The notes beneath the pieces are model-generated. The model saw nothing but the letters and a program-made list of their open reading frames with translations. It did no database searches and was not told the DNA's origin. This document shows positions 9,339 through 18,454 of a stretch of 64,000 nt of DNA, piece after piece; position 1 is the stretch's first letter, and every line of letters begins with the position of its first letter. Source of the DNA: JAOUEA01 sp038249195 (lineage in GTDB: Bacteria; Actinomycetota; UBA4738; HRBIN12); NCBI GenBank assembly GCA_038249195.1, contig JBBRWM010000002.1, positions 377,603 to 441,602 on the forward strand, given 5' to 3'. A program made the position numbers and the translations under genes.

Positions 9339-9707
9339 ATGACAACCATCCGGACGACCTGCCCCCGATGCGGCGAAGTGGACATGGGTCCCGACGCCAT
9401 CGTCCTCTCCGTCCGCCAGAACGGCCGGGAGGGGAGCTATCGGTTCACCTGCCCCAGCTGCAGCGACGACGTCGAGAAGCGGGCCGACCGCAAGATCGTG
9501 GCCTTGTTGGTCTCGGCCGGCGTCGACATCGACCAGGGCGAGGGTGCGATGGGTCATCCGGAGCTATTCGACGAGGACGAAGACGACCCGCGAGGGTCCC
9601 TCCCGCCGGGCCCCGCCTTCTCGATCGACGACGTCATCGAGTTCCACTACCTCTTGGAGGATGACTGCTACATCCAGGAGTTCCTGGCGTCCAGCGGCGG
9701 CGCCTGA
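9339..9707 (+). CDS. Small zinc-ribbon hypothetical protein
   Basis: 122 residues. The N-terminal half has two CxxC pairs (CPRC at 8-11, CPSC at about 38-41), a rubredoxin-like zinc ribbon; the rest is acidic (FDEDEDDPRG) with a C-terminal helix IDDVIEFHYLLEDD. No named family recognised. ATG preceded by GGGAGAG. Immediately downstream of a sigma-28-like promoter, so it may be developmentally or motility controlled. Not overlapped by other genes. Confidence 0.65.
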   Translation: MTTIRTTCPRCGEVDMGPDAIVLSVRQNGREGSYRFTCPSCSDDVEKRADRKIVALLVSAGVDIDQGEGAMGHPELFDEDEDDPRGSLPPGPAFSIDDVIEFHYLLEDDCYIQEFLASSGGA

Positions 9708-9759
9708 GTCCCGACGAGGAGACGCGAGGTCGCCCCGCTCCCTCGTGTAGCATCGCCGG

Positions 9760-9984
9760 ATGAGCGCGTGGATCCTCGTGTGGTTCATCACCGCCCTCCT
9801 GAGCATGTTCGCGCTGCTTGCGTTCTCCATCGGCCTCGTTCGCGGCGTGCTGTTGCTCGGAAAGACCGTCAAGCAGGCGCAGGACGAGTTGCAGCCCATG
9901 GTGTCTCAGATCTCCCGGGCCGGCGGGCGGGCTGCCACGGTCGCCGGAAACCTCAAGGCACCGACGCGCAAGCAGACCTCCTGA
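9760..9984 (+). CDS. Small single-span membrane protein
   Basis: 74 residues: a hydrophobic N-terminal helix (about 3-28, WILVWFITALLSMFALLAFSIG) and a soluble amphipathic tail with KTVKQAQDELQPMVSQISRA, resembling the DUF948 type of small actinobacterial proteins. It sits just before tatA and tatC on the same strand. Role unknown; it may simply belong to the same transcript. Confidence 0.55.
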   Translation: MSAWILVWFITALLSMFALLAFSIGLVRGVLLLGKTVKQAQDELQPMVSQISRAGGRAATVAGNLKAPTRKQTS

Positions 9985-10027
9985 CCCCTCCTCGACGGTA
10001 GAATCGTTCCGGGATCGGCTATCCACC

Positions 10028-10516
10028 ATGCTCAACATCGGCCCTCAGGAACTCCTCGTCGTCCTCATCGTGGCCCTCATCATCGTGGGGCCGAAGCGGC
10101 TGCCCGAGTTCGGCCGGACGATCGGGCGCGCGCTCAACGAATTCCGCAAGCTTCAGGATGAGGTGAAGGACATGGTGAAATTCGACCTCGGGGCGGATCC
10201 CGCCGACGACGAGGAGACGGAGCCCTCGTTCTCCGATCCCCACGAGCCGGATGAGCCCTACGACGCCGAGCAGGCCATCACGCGCGAGATCGGCGACGGG
10301 GATGGCCTGACCCACAGCGAGCGCGTCATCGCGGCCTTGCCCGATGAGGAACTCGATGAGGAGCCGGCTGAGGCCGACGTCGAGGCCGGAGTGGGGGCCG
10401 ACGTCGAGCCGATCGTGCCGCTCGGCGAGGTGGGTACCGACCTCGGGCCCGCGCCACCTCCGGATGATGCGTCGCACGACGCCCCAGAGGTCCCCCCGGC
10501 GGCCGCCGCGGAGTAG
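10028..10516 (+). CDS. tatA: Twin-arginine translocase TatA/TatB family protein
   Basis: N-terminal membrane helix (about 8-20) with a polar Glu at residue 8, then the GPKRLPEFGR hinge (21-30) and an amphipathic helix, followed by a long acidic tail rich in Asp, Glu and Pro. 162 residues. The Glu in the helix and the length are TatB-like, but this is the only TatA/B-type gene seen next to tatC, so it could serve either role. ATG at 10028 with tatC 10 bp after the stop. Confidence 0.85.
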   Translation: MLNIGPQELLVVLIVALIIVGPKRLPEFGRTIGRALNEFRKLQDEVKDMVKFDLGADPADDEETEPSFSDPHEPDEPYDAEQAITREIGDGDGLTHSERVIAALPDEELDEEPAEADVEAGVGADVEPIVPLGEVGTDLGPAPPPDDASHDAPEVPPAAAAE

Positions 10517-10526
10517 GACGAGCGCC

Positions 10527-11309
10527 GTGCCCACCCTCCCCAAGTTCTTGCGCCGCCCGACCCCCAGCGAGCGCACCGGCACCATGACGGTGGTGGAGCA
10601 CCTCGAGGAGCTCCGTCACCGGATCGTGGTGAGCGTGATCGCCGTGCTGGGGGGCGGGATCCTCGGGTGGTTCCTCTATCAGCCCTTCATGAACCTGGTC
10701 AACAACCCCTTCTGCGACTACGTGAACGGTCTCCCGGCCGACCGGCGGCCGCCCGCGGGATGTCGGCTCGTCTTCAGCGGTCCCGTGGATGCCATGCTGA
10801 TCAAGCTGAAGGTGGTGCTGTTCCTCGGCCTGTTCCTCGCCTTGCCGGTCCTGCTGTACCAGCTGTGGGCGTTCATCGTGCCCGGCCTGACGGCCCGAGA
10901 GCGAAAACTCTCCGTGCCGTTCGTGGTCGCGTCGATGCTGCTGTTCCTGCTGGGGGCGGTCTTCGCGTTGTTCACCCTCCCGAAGGGTCTTGGTTTCCTC
11001 CTAGGGTTCGCGGGTCCGGACGTGACGCCCCTGATCAGCTTCCCGAGCTACGTCGGCTTCGTCGTGCTGGTGACGCTCGCCTTCGGGGTGTCGTTCGAGT
11101 TCCCGATCCTGCTGGTGTTCCTGACGATGGTGGGGGTGCTCTCCAGCGCCAAGCTGCGGGCGTGGCGTCGCTGGGCGATCCTCGGCATCTCCGTGTTCGC
11201 CGCCGTGATCACGCCGAGTTCGGATCCGTACTCGATGCTCGCCTTGATGCTTCCCATGGTGTTCTTCTACGAGGCGTCTATCATCATCGCTCGACTCATG
11301 AAGAAGTAG
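10527..11309 (+). CDS. tatC: Sec-independent translocase TatC
   Basis: Six-span inner-membrane protein that recognises twin-arginine signal peptides. The family motif VVEHLEELRHRI is near residues 22-33, and SPVDAM-like FSGPVDAMLIKLK, LYQLWAFIVPGL and FGVSFEFPI follow in order. 260 residues, normal length. GTG start gives MPTLPKFLRRP and lies 10 bases after the tatA stop. Confidence 0.95.
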   Translation: MPTLPKFLRRPTPSERTGTMTVVEHLEELRHRIVVSVIAVLGGGILGWFLYQPFMNLVNNPFCDYVNGLPADRRPPAGCRLVFSGPVDAMLIKLKVVLFLGLFLALPVLLYQLWAFIVPGLTARERKLSVPFVVASMLLFLLGAVFALFTLPKGLGFLLGFAGPDVTPLISFPSYVGFVVLVTLAFGVSFEFPILLVFLTMVGVLSSAKLRAWRRWAILGISVFAAVITPSSDPYSMLALMLPMVFFYEASIIIARLMKK

Positions 11310-11320
11310 GGGACACGACC

Positions 11321-12058
11321 ATGGCGATCAAGGGCAAGAACAGGGCGAAGTCCAAGCCGCGGCCGGCGGCGCGTGCGCCCAGGCGCGACCCCGTGGCGGT
11401 CAAGCCCCCGTTCTTCCAGCGGCGGTGGGTGCAGGTCGCGCTCGCGTGCGCCCTGGGCGCTGCGGCCACCCTGATCGTGATCTGGGTCACCAACGGGCTG
11501 CGTCAGAACGACGCGGACGCGCGATCGGCGGCGGACGCGGCCACCCGGCGCGCCGCGGCGACGGCGTGGCAACAGGAGGTCGAGTCGCAGATCAGCAAGG
11601 TCGGCACGCCTCAGCAGGGCCGACCGCCACTGGTATTCCCCGCGATGAACACCGCTCTCGACGCCATGAAGCATGGGACGGTGCCCCCCACGGCGGCCGA
11701 TACGTTCGGCGGTGCGGCCGACGGGGCGGCGGCGGCCGTCAAGGCGCTCAGCGCCTTCGACCTCGCGGGCACCATCGAGGGCCAGGGGTTCGATGTCGGC
11801 CAAGCCCTGTCGTTCACCGACTCCAAGGACCGGCTCGTGAACGCGCTCATCTTGTACCAACGCGCTTCGGACGTCGCTGCGCTGGCGGCGAAGACCACGG
11901 GCGCCCAGCAGACGACCCTCACGAAGACCGCGGACGACCTCCGCAACAACGCCGCCACCGAGTTCCAGCAGGCGTGGATCACCTATGGCGAGGCCCTCGC
12001 GGCCGGCGGGATCAACAACACCCTGCCGACCGGCGCCACCCCCAACCTGGGCGGATAG
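11321..12058 (+). CDS. Hypothetical single-pass membrane protein
   Basis: 245 residues. A basic N-terminus (KGKNRAKSKPRPAARAPRRD) is followed by one membrane helix (about 37-57) and an Ala/Thr-rich, helix-prone exterior domain with no cysteines. I do not recognise a family. It follows tatC by 11 bp and precedes a diacylglycerol-kinase-like gene by 8 bp, so it is probably in the same operon. Confidence 0.6.
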   Translation: MAIKGKNRAKSKPRPAARAPRRDPVAVKPPFFQRRWVQVALACALGAAATLIVIWVTNGLRQNDADARSAADAATRRAAATAWQQEVESQISKVGTPQQGRPPLVFPAMNTALDAMKHGTVPPTAADTFGGAADGAAAAVKALSAFDLAGTIEGQGFDVGQALSFTDSKDRLVNALILYQRASDVAALAAKTTGAQQTTLTKTADDLRNNAATEFQQAWITYGEALAAGGINNTLPTGATPNLGG

Positions 12059-12066
12059 GGACCGGC

Positions 12067-12981
12067 GTGGCGGATCGCGTTCCCGTCGTGGTGGTCGCGA
12101 ACCCCACCGCGGGGGGCGGCAAGGCCGGGAAGCTCATCGGCAAAGCGGACGCGATCCTGCGGGACCTCCGGATCGAGCATCGTATCGACGTGACGCGGTC
12201 ACCGGCCGAGCTGGAGGACACCGCGCATCAGGCCGCCGAGCAAGGCGCGGCGATCGTGGCGGCACTCGGCGGCGACGGCACGGTCTCGTGCGCCGCGAAC
12301 GGGCTGCTCGGGTCGGATGCGGCGCTGGCGGTCCTGCCCGCAGGGACCGGCGACGACTTCGCCAGAGCGATCGGAGCCGCTCGCTTCGACGCGGCCGTGC
12401 GGCTCCTTGCCGACCCCAAGGTGCGCCCCGTGGACGTCGTCAAGGTCACGGCCGGGGCGACGGTCCGGCATTTCCTGAACGTGGCGGGTGCCGGGTTCGA
12501 CTCCGAAGTCAACGAGCGGGCCGACGCCATGCGCATGCGGCTCGGCGGGACGGGCACCTATGTCGTGGCCCTCGTGAAGACGCTGTCTCGCTTCAGCCCG
12601 GCCAGGTACCAGATCTCGGTGGACGATCGGCGGTTCGAGGGAGACGCCATGCTGGCCGTGGTCGGCAACGGCGTATCCTTCGGCGGCGGCATGAAGGTTA
12701 CCCCGCGAGCCCTCCTCGATGACGGCCAGCTGGACGTGTGCGTCGTCGAAGCGCTCTCCAAGGCCGCCTTCCTGCGGGCGTTCCCCCGCGTCTACATGGG
12801 GACCCACACGTCCCACCCGCGGGTCCAGATGTATCGGGGGGCGCGGATCGTGATGGAGGCCAACCGGAAGCTCGTGCTGTACGCCGATGGCGAGCGCGTG
12901 GCGCCGCTCCCGGCGGTGTTCGAGGTGATGACTGGGGCGCTCGGCGTGGTGGCCGGGCCCGAGGCGAAGGGACTCCGATGA
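12067..12981 (+). CDS. Diacylglycerol kinase/LCB5 family lipid kinase
   Basis: Predicted to phosphorylate a lipid alcohol such as diacylglycerol with ATP. It has the full catalytic set: NPTAGGGKA at 12-20, the nucleotide loop LGGDGTV at 67-73 and LPAGTGDDFARAIG near 97-110, then the beta-sandwich C-domain ending in the DGERV-type loop. GTG start chosen to fit VADRVPVVVVANP. It overlaps the next gene at ATGA. A degenerate paralogue lies at 16424-17341. Confidence 0.85.
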   Translation: MADRVPVVVVANPTAGGGKAGKLIGKADAILRDLRIEHRIDVTRSPAELEDTAHQAAEQGAAIVAALGGDGTVSCAANGLLGSDAALAVLPAGTGDDFARAIGAARFDAAVRLLADPKVRPVDVVKVTAGATVRHFLNVAGAGFDSEVNERADAMRMRLGGTGTYVVALVKTLSRFSPARYQISVDDRRFEGDAMLAVVGNGVSFGGGMKVTPRALLDDGQLDVCVVEALSKAAFLRAFPRVYMGTHTSHPRVQMYRGARIVMEANRKLVLYADGERVAPLPAVFEVMTGALGVVAGPEAKGLR

Positions 12982-13709
12982 GCAACGGCCTGATGTTGAT
13001 CCACGCCTTTCCACTGGACGCTCGCATGTGGCGCGCCCAGCAGGACGCGTTGGGCGAGGGACTGCCGATCGTCGCTCCCGACCTCCCCGGGTTCGGCGGA
13101 GCCCCCTCCGCCGGTCCGGTGATGTCGATGGGGGCCGCGGCGGCGACGTGCCTCCAGACGGCCGACGCGGCCGGATTCGATCGGATGGTCGTGTGCGGTC
13201 TGTCGATGGGGGGCTACGTCGCCTTCGAGCTATGGCGGATGGCGCGCCAGCGGATCGCCGGCTTGGTCCTCGCGAACACGCGCTCGGGGGAGGACGCCCC
13301 CGAAGGGGCCGCCGGCAGACGCGCGCTCGCCGCAAGGCTGCGGGCGGAGGGCAACGGCTTCCTCGTGGCCGAACCACCGCCGCTCTTGGGGGCCGACGCC
13401 CCTGCCCCTCTGTGGGAAGCGGTGCGCGCGTCGATCGCAGATCAGCCGGCCGAGGCGATCGCTGCCGCCGCCGTGGGCATGGCGGAGCGGCGCGATTCGA
13501 CGCCGGACCTGAGCGCGATCGACGTCCCGTGCCTCGTGATCACCGCCGAGGGTGACACGTTGATCCCGCCCGACGTGACCGCGGCCATGACGGAGCACAT
13601 CCCCGACACCACGTTGGTGCGCATCGGCGGGGCGGGGCACCTGTCCAACATGGAGGCTCCCGCCGCGTTCGACGACGCGTTGCGGGCCTTCCTGCCTCGG
13701 TGCGACTAG
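12978..13709 (+). CDS. Alpha/beta hydrolase
   Basis: 243-residue alpha/beta-hydrolase: oxyanion HAFP near residue 9, nucleophile elbow GLSMGG at about 74-79, acid DTLIP around 192 and catalytic His in GAGHLSNMEAP near 219. Substrate unknown; short form without an extra lid domain. Start overlaps the stop of the lipid kinase (ATGA), suggesting joint translation. Confidence 0.85.
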   Translation: MSNGLMLIHAFPLDARMWRAQQDALGEGLPIVAPDLPGFGGAPSAGPVMSMGAAAATCLQTADAAGFDRMVVCGLSMGGYVAFELWRMARQRIAGLVLANTRSGEDAPEGAAGRRALAARLRAEGNGFLVAEPPPLLGADAPAPLWEAVRASIADQPAEAIAAAAVGMAERRDSTPDLSAIDVPCLVITAEGDTLIPPDVTAAMTEHIPDTTLVRIGGAGHLSNMEAPAAFDDALRAFLPRCD

Positions 13710-13752
13710 GCCGTGTAGCGGACGGCGCCATCGCCGCCCGTACACTGGCGCG

Positions 13753-16407
13753 GTGAGCTCCCCCGAGGCGTTCGCCTCCCGCTTCCCGTTCCCGCTGGAC
13801 GATTTCCAGCGAGCGGCGATCGATGCCCTCGATCAAGGGCGCTCGGTGCTCGTGGCCGCCCCCACCGGCAGCGGGAAGACCGTGATCGCCGAGTACGGCA
13901 TCGATCGCGCGCTCGCCCGGGGCGGGAAGACGTTCTACACCACGCCCTTGAAGGCGCTTTCCAACCAGAAGTTCGGCGACCTCGTGGCGGCGTACGGACC
14001 CGCGTCGGTGGGCCTGCTCACCGGCGACAACACCATCAACGCCGGGGCGTCCGTGGTCGTGATGACCACGGAGGTCTTGCGCAACATGTTGTACGAACGC
14101 AGCCACACCCTCACCGGGCTCTTCAGCGTGGTGATGGACGAGGTGCACTACCTCCAGGACCCCTACCGAGGCGCCGTCTGGGAGGAGGTCTTGATCCAGC
14201 TGCCGCCCTCGGTGAGCGTCATCTGCTTGTCCGCCACCATCAGCAACGCGGAGGAGTTCGGGGAGTGGATCCGGACCCTCCGCGGGCAGACGCAGGTCGT
14301 CATCGAAGAGCGCCGGCCCGTGCCGCTCGAGCATCACTACCTCGTGGGACACCGGCTCCATCCGATGCACGTCGAACAGGACGGCGTCTTGCTTCCGAAC
14401 CCCTACGTGATCTCGCTCGACCAGAACGAGCTCCGCACCAAGACGTACTACCGGCGGGGGAGCGGGGTGCCCCAGCACGAACGGATCTCCCGGCCACGCG
14501 AAGGACACCGGCGCGTCTACGTTCCCCGTAGGGAGGAAGTCGTGGAGGTGCTCGCGGAGCACGGGATGCTGCCCGCGATCTATTTCGTCTTCAGCCGGGC
14601 CGGATGTGACCGGAGCGTGCGCTGGCTGCGGGAGTCCGGGACGCGGCTCACGACGAGGGCCGAGGCCGACCACATCCGCGAACGCGCCGAAACGCGAGCC
14701 GCCTGGATGGACGAGGAAGATCTCGTCACGCTCGGCTTCCACGACTTCCTCGACGGGCTCACCGCGGGGGTCGCGGCGCACCACGCCGGGATGCTCCCGC
14801 TGTTCAAGGAGACCGTCGAGGAGCTTTTCGAGGCGGGGCTCGTCAAGGTCGTGTTCGCGACCGAGACGCTGTCGCTCGGCATCAACATGCCGGCGAAGAC
14901 GGTCGTGATCGAGGACCTCTGGAAGTTCCAGGGGGAACGCCATGAGATCCTCACGCCGGGGGAGTACACACAGCTCACGGGTCGCGCGGGCCGGCGGGGG
15001 ATCGATCCCCTCGGTCACGCCGTCGTGCTCTACCAACGACAGGTGAACTTCGAACGCGTCGCGACGCTCGCCGGCACGCGGACGTACAACCTCGTGTCGT
15101 CCTTCCGCCCCTCCTACAACATGGCCGTCAACCTGGTTCGCAACTACTCGCGGGAACAAGCGCACCGCCTGCTCAACGCGTCCTTCGCACAGTTCCTCGC
15201 GGATCGTGGCGTCGTGTCCCTCGAACGCCAGCGGACCCAGGACCTCGAGGCCCTGGCGAGCTACCGCGCGAACACGGCGTGCGACCTCGGGGACTTCGAC
15301 GAGTACTGGGGCTTGCTCAGGAAGGCGCGACGGCTGCGAGAGGAAGACCGGAACGGACGCGAACGGGGACGCGCGGACGCCGTCCGCGAGGCGGTCGGAC
15401 GGCTGCGCCCCGGCGAGGTCGTGAGCCTGCCGAACGGCAAACGGCGCGGCCTGGCCGTGGTGGTGGCCACGCGGGACGGGCGACCCACGCTCCTCAGTCA
15501 GGATCGATCGTTCTTCCGCGCCTCCGTCCGCGACTTCCCCGACCCGCCCGCGGTGCTCACCCGGATCCCGTTGCCGCGCCGCGGTTCCTCTCGGAGCGCG
15601 CGGTACCGCCGCGACGTCGCCGCCACGCTCGTGTCGTTGCACGTCAAGCCCCCCAAGCCCGCCCGGTTCCGTGCCGACCCGCACGTGGAGCGCGAGGCGG
15701 CGAGGCTGGAGGCGCGGGCGGAGGCACACCCGTGCCGCGCGTGCCCCGAGCGCGCGAAGCACGAGCGCTGGGCGGAGCGCGCGGACGAGCTGGAGCGGAA
15801 GGTCTCCGGCGCCGATCGTCGCATCCGGGTGCGCACGGAGACCCTCGCACGGCAGTTCGACCGGGTACTGGGCGTCCTGGAGGCGATGGGCTACGTCGAG
15901 GGGTGGACGCTCTCGGAGAAGGGCCGCTCGCTCACGCGCATCTATGGCGAGGGTGACGTGTTGGTGAGCGAGCTCATCGCTGCGGACCTGCTGGCGGGAC
16001 TCGATCCGCCGGAGGTCGCGGCGCTCCTATCCTGCGTGGTCTATGAGGGCCGCGAACGCACACCCCTCACTGGCCCGATGCCCACAGAGCCCACCGCGGA
16101 GCGCTACGCGTCCTTGCAGAGGATCTGGCGGCGCGTGCGCCGCACGGAGGACGAGCATCAGGTTCAGCTATGCCGGGAGCTGGAACAGGGGTTCGCGACG
16201 CCGATCTGGCACTGGGCCCAAGGCCGGCCGCTCGAGGAGATCCTCGCGCAGACGGACATGGCGCCGGGCGACTTCATCCGCAACTGCAAGCAGCTCCTCG
16301 ATCTCATGCGCCAGGTAGAGGACGTGGCGCCCGAGGGGGCGGCGACCCTCGTACGCCTCGCACGCACGGCAGTCGCCAGAGGCGTCGTCGCCTACACAGG
16401 GGTCTAG
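13753..16407 (+). CDS. helY: Ski2-like DEAD/DEAH-box RNA helicase HelY
   Basis: 884-residue superfamily 2 helicase. Motif I APTGSGKT near 36-43, motif Ib TPLKALSNQK, motif II DEVHYLQDPYRG, motif III LSATISNA, then the second RecA domain with ETLSLGINMPA and motif VI QLTGRAGRRGID. The C-terminal rRNA-processing arch/DSHCT-type region includes a CxxC pair (CRACP). It lies after tatC as in other actinobacteria. GTG start. Confidence 0.92.
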   Translation: MSSPEAFASRFPFPLDDFQRAAIDALDQGRSVLVAAPTGSGKTVIAEYGIDRALARGGKTFYTTPLKALSNQKFGDLVAAYGPASVGLLTGDNTINAGASVVVMTTEVLRNMLYERSHTLTGLFSVVMDEVHYLQDPYRGAVWEEVLIQLPPSVSVICLSATISNAEEFGEWIRTLRGQTQVVIEERRPVPLEHHYLVGHRLHPMHVEQDGVLLPNPYVISLDQNELRTKTYYRRGSGVPQHERISRPREGHRRVYVPRREEVVEVLAEHGMLPAIYFVFSRAGCDRSVRWLRESGTRLTTRAEADHIRERAETRAAWMDEEDLVTLGFHDFLDGLTAGVAAHHAGMLPLFKETVEELFEAGLVKVVFATETLSLGINMPAKTVVIEDLWKFQGERHEILTPGEYTQLTGRAGRRGIDPLGHAVVLYQRQVNFERVATLAGTRTYNLVSSFRPSYNMAVNLVRNYSREQAHRLLNASFAQFLADRGVVSLERQRTQDLEALASYRANTACDLGDFDEYWGLLRKARRLREEDRNGRERGRADAVREAVGRLRPGEVVSLPNGKRRGLAVVVATRDGRPTLLSQDRSFFRASVRDFPDPPAVLTRIPLPRRGSSRSARYRRDVAATLVSLHVKPPKPARFRADPHVEREAARLEARAEAHPCRACPERAKHERWAERADELERKVSGADRRIRVRTETLARQFDRVLGVLEAMGYVEGWTLSEKGRSLTRIYGEGDVLVSELIAADLLAGLDPPEVAALLSCVVYEGRERTPLTGPMPTEPTAERYASLQRIWRRVRRTEDEHQVQLCRELEQGFATPIWHWAQGRPLEEILAQTDMAPGDFIRNCKQLLDLMRQVEDVAPEGAATLVRLARTAVARGVVAYTGV

Positions 16408-16423
16408 TTACGATGCGGGCCAC

Positions 16424-17341
16424 ATGACGAGTCCGTTCGGACAGCTGACCGCGATCGCCGACCTCAGCGCGGACGATGGACGTCTCCGCAAGGAGCTGCC
16501 GCGGCTGGAGCGGGCCCTGGAGGCGCTCGACCTCGAGCACGCCGTGATCGCCGCCGATGATCCGAGCGATACCGAGGGCATCGCCGCCCAGGCACTGCGC
16601 GACGGCTGCCGCTTCCTGGTGGCGGTGGGCGACGATCGCATGGTGCAGCGGGTGGTCAACGGTATGTTCGAGGGTGGGCGACCGCTCGTGGAGGGAGCGG
16701 TGCTGGGCCTGGTTCCCGCAGGGACGGGCTCCGACCTGGTGATGAGCTTCGGACTGCCCGACGATACCCAGGGTGCCTGCCGTCACCTGACCGGTGCGAA
16801 CACCTATCCCTTCGACGTGATGAAGGTCACGACGCGCTCGGAGGCGGGGGATCCGTCGACGCGCTACGCCACGAACCTCGCCGAGGTCGGCATGGGCGCG
16901 GAGGTCGCACGGCGCAACGTCGGTCGCACGAGCAACCTCGGGCGGTTCCGTTCTTTCTGGGCAGGGTGGCTCCACGGGAGGCCCCGGCGGGTCACCGTGC
17001 AAGCCGACAAGAAGTCATGGGAGGGCAGGGCCTTCAACGTGATCGTGGGCAACGGGCAATTCGCCGCCGGGTTGCGGATGTCGCCGCGCTCCTTCCCGGG
17101 CGACGGCGTGCTCGACGCGCTGGTGTTCTGCGGACCCCGCAGCGACGCCTACACCATGCTGCCGCGGATCTACCGCCACGGCGACCACATCCCCGACCCG
17201 AACATCCGGGAACTGCGAGCGAAGATCCGCATCGCGGTCGACGCGGACCGTCCCATGGCGGTGGCGGCCGACGGGGTGCCGTTCGGCAGCACGCCCGCCA
17301 CGTTCCAGGTGGTCCCCCAGCAGATCCTCCTGAAGCTCTAG
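16424..17341 (+). CDS. Degenerate diacylglycerol-kinase-like protein
   Basis: 305 residues with the DAGK fold: PAGTGSDLVMSFGLP near 99-113, a central FDVMKVTT, and NVIVGNGQFAAGLRMSP. The nucleotide-binding GGDGT loop of the family is replaced by GDDRM (69-73), losing two glycines and the Thr while keeping one Asp. The N-terminal NPxAGxG motif is also missing. It may be a non-catalytic paralogue of the kinase at 12067-12981, or have a changed nucleotide preference. 16 bp after helY. Confidence 0.75.
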   Translation: MTSPFGQLTAIADLSADDGRLRKELPRLERALEALDLEHAVIAADDPSDTEGIAAQALRDGCRFLVAVGDDRMVQRVVNGMFEGGRPLVEGAVLGLVPAGTGSDLVMSFGLPDDTQGACRHLTGANTYPFDVMKVTTRSEAGDPSTRYATNLAEVGMGAEVARRNVGRTSNLGRFRSFWAGWLHGRPRRVTVQADKKSWEGRAFNVIVGNGQFAAGLRMSPRSFPGDGVLDALVFCGPRSDAYTMLPRIYRHGDHIPDPNIRELRAKIRIAVDADRPMAVAADGVPFGSTPATFQVVPQQILLKL

Positions 17342-17344
17342 CGG

Positions 17345-18451
17345 ATGGGAGCACGCATGCAGCGTCACCTCGATCGCATGGCCCGCACCGCCGAGGAGGC
17401 GCAGCGGCAGGGGTTCGCCGCGTTGGCCGTCGCGCCCTCTCCCGATCTCGTGTACCTCACCGGCTACGCGCCCATGCCGACGGAACGGCCCACCCTGTTG
17501 GTCCTGCGCCCGGGGGCCGACCCCGTCATGCTCGTGCCCGAGCTCGAGCGGCCGCTCGCGGCGGCGTCGCCCGCCGGTGAGGCGATCGAGCTCGTCGGCT
17601 GGCGCGACGGCATGGACGCGTACGCGGAGGCCGCGCATCTCTTGCCGCAGGACGGTCGCGTCGCGGTGGGTGACACCCTCTGGGCATCGCACCTCCTCGG
17701 CTTGCAAGCCGAGGCACCTCGGGTCGCCTTCGCTGCCGCATCGCCCGTGATCGAACGGCTCCGGGCCGTCAAGGACGAGGACGAGCTCGCCGCGCTCACC
17801 CGGGCCGGGCGGGCCGCCGACGAGACGTTCCGCCAGATCTGCGAACGGACGTTCACCGGTCGGCGCGAGGAGGAGATCGCCGCGGAACTCGCGGAACTGC
17901 TCGTCCGCAACGGCCACGACGCCGCGGCGTTCACCATCGTCGCCAGCGGCCCGCACGGGGCCTCCCCGCATCACGAGCCAGGGGGCCGGAGCATGCTTCC
18001 GCGCGACGCGGTCGTGCTGGACTTCGGCGGCTCGCTCGGCGGCTATCACTCCGACACCACGCGCACGGTGGTGGTCGGCGATCCGCCCGAGGGGTTCGAG
18101 GCCGTCTACGCGATCGTGCACGAGGCCCAAGAGGCGGCGTTTTGTGCCGTGCGACCCGGGACGGGTGCGCAAGATGTCGACCGAGCGGCCCGGCGGGTCA
18201 TCGACGAGGCGGGCTACGGCGAGCGCTTCTTCCATCGTACGGGGCACGGGATCGGTCTCGAGGTGCACGAAGCGCCCTATCTCGTCGAGGGCAACGAGCG
18301 GCCCCTCGAACCCGGCATGACGTTCTCCTTGGAGCCGGGCATCTACCTGGACGGGGCCTTCGGGGTTCGGATCGAAGACATCGTCGTGGTCACGCAGGAC
18401 GGAGCGGACCGCCTGAACCGATCCTCGCGCGACCTGCACGTCGTCGCCTAG
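17345..18451 (+). CDS. M24 family Xaa-Pro aminopeptidase
   Basis: Creatinase-like N-domain (1-140) then a pita-bread metallopeptidase domain. The five metal ligands are visible: D in VLDFGGS, D in YHSDTTRT, H in HRTGHGIGLE, E in SLEPGIYL and E in VRIEDIVVV. Predicted to cleave N-terminal X-Pro bonds in the cytosol. ATG at 17357 has the better spaced GGGAG and is an alternative start. In M. tuberculosis a pepE-like gene sits in the same place after helY. Confidence 0.9.
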   Translation: MGARMQRHLDRMARTAEEAQRQGFAALAVAPSPDLVYLTGYAPMPTERPTLLVLRPGADPVMLVPELERPLAAASPAGEAIELVGWRDGMDAYAEAAHLLPQDGRVAVGDTLWASHLLGLQAEAPRVAFAAASPVIERLRAVKDEDELAALTRAGRAADETFRQICERTFTGRREEEIAAELAELLVRNGHDAAAFTIVASGPHGASPHHEPGGRSMLPRDAVVLDFGGSLGGYHSDTTRTVVVGDPPEGFEAVYAIVHEAQEAAFCAVRPGTGAQDVDRAARRVIDEAGYGERFFHRTGHGIGLEVHEAPYLVEGNERPLEPGMTFSLEPGIYLDGAFGVRIEDIVVVTQDGADRLNRSSRDLHVVA

Positions 18452-18454
18452 GCG

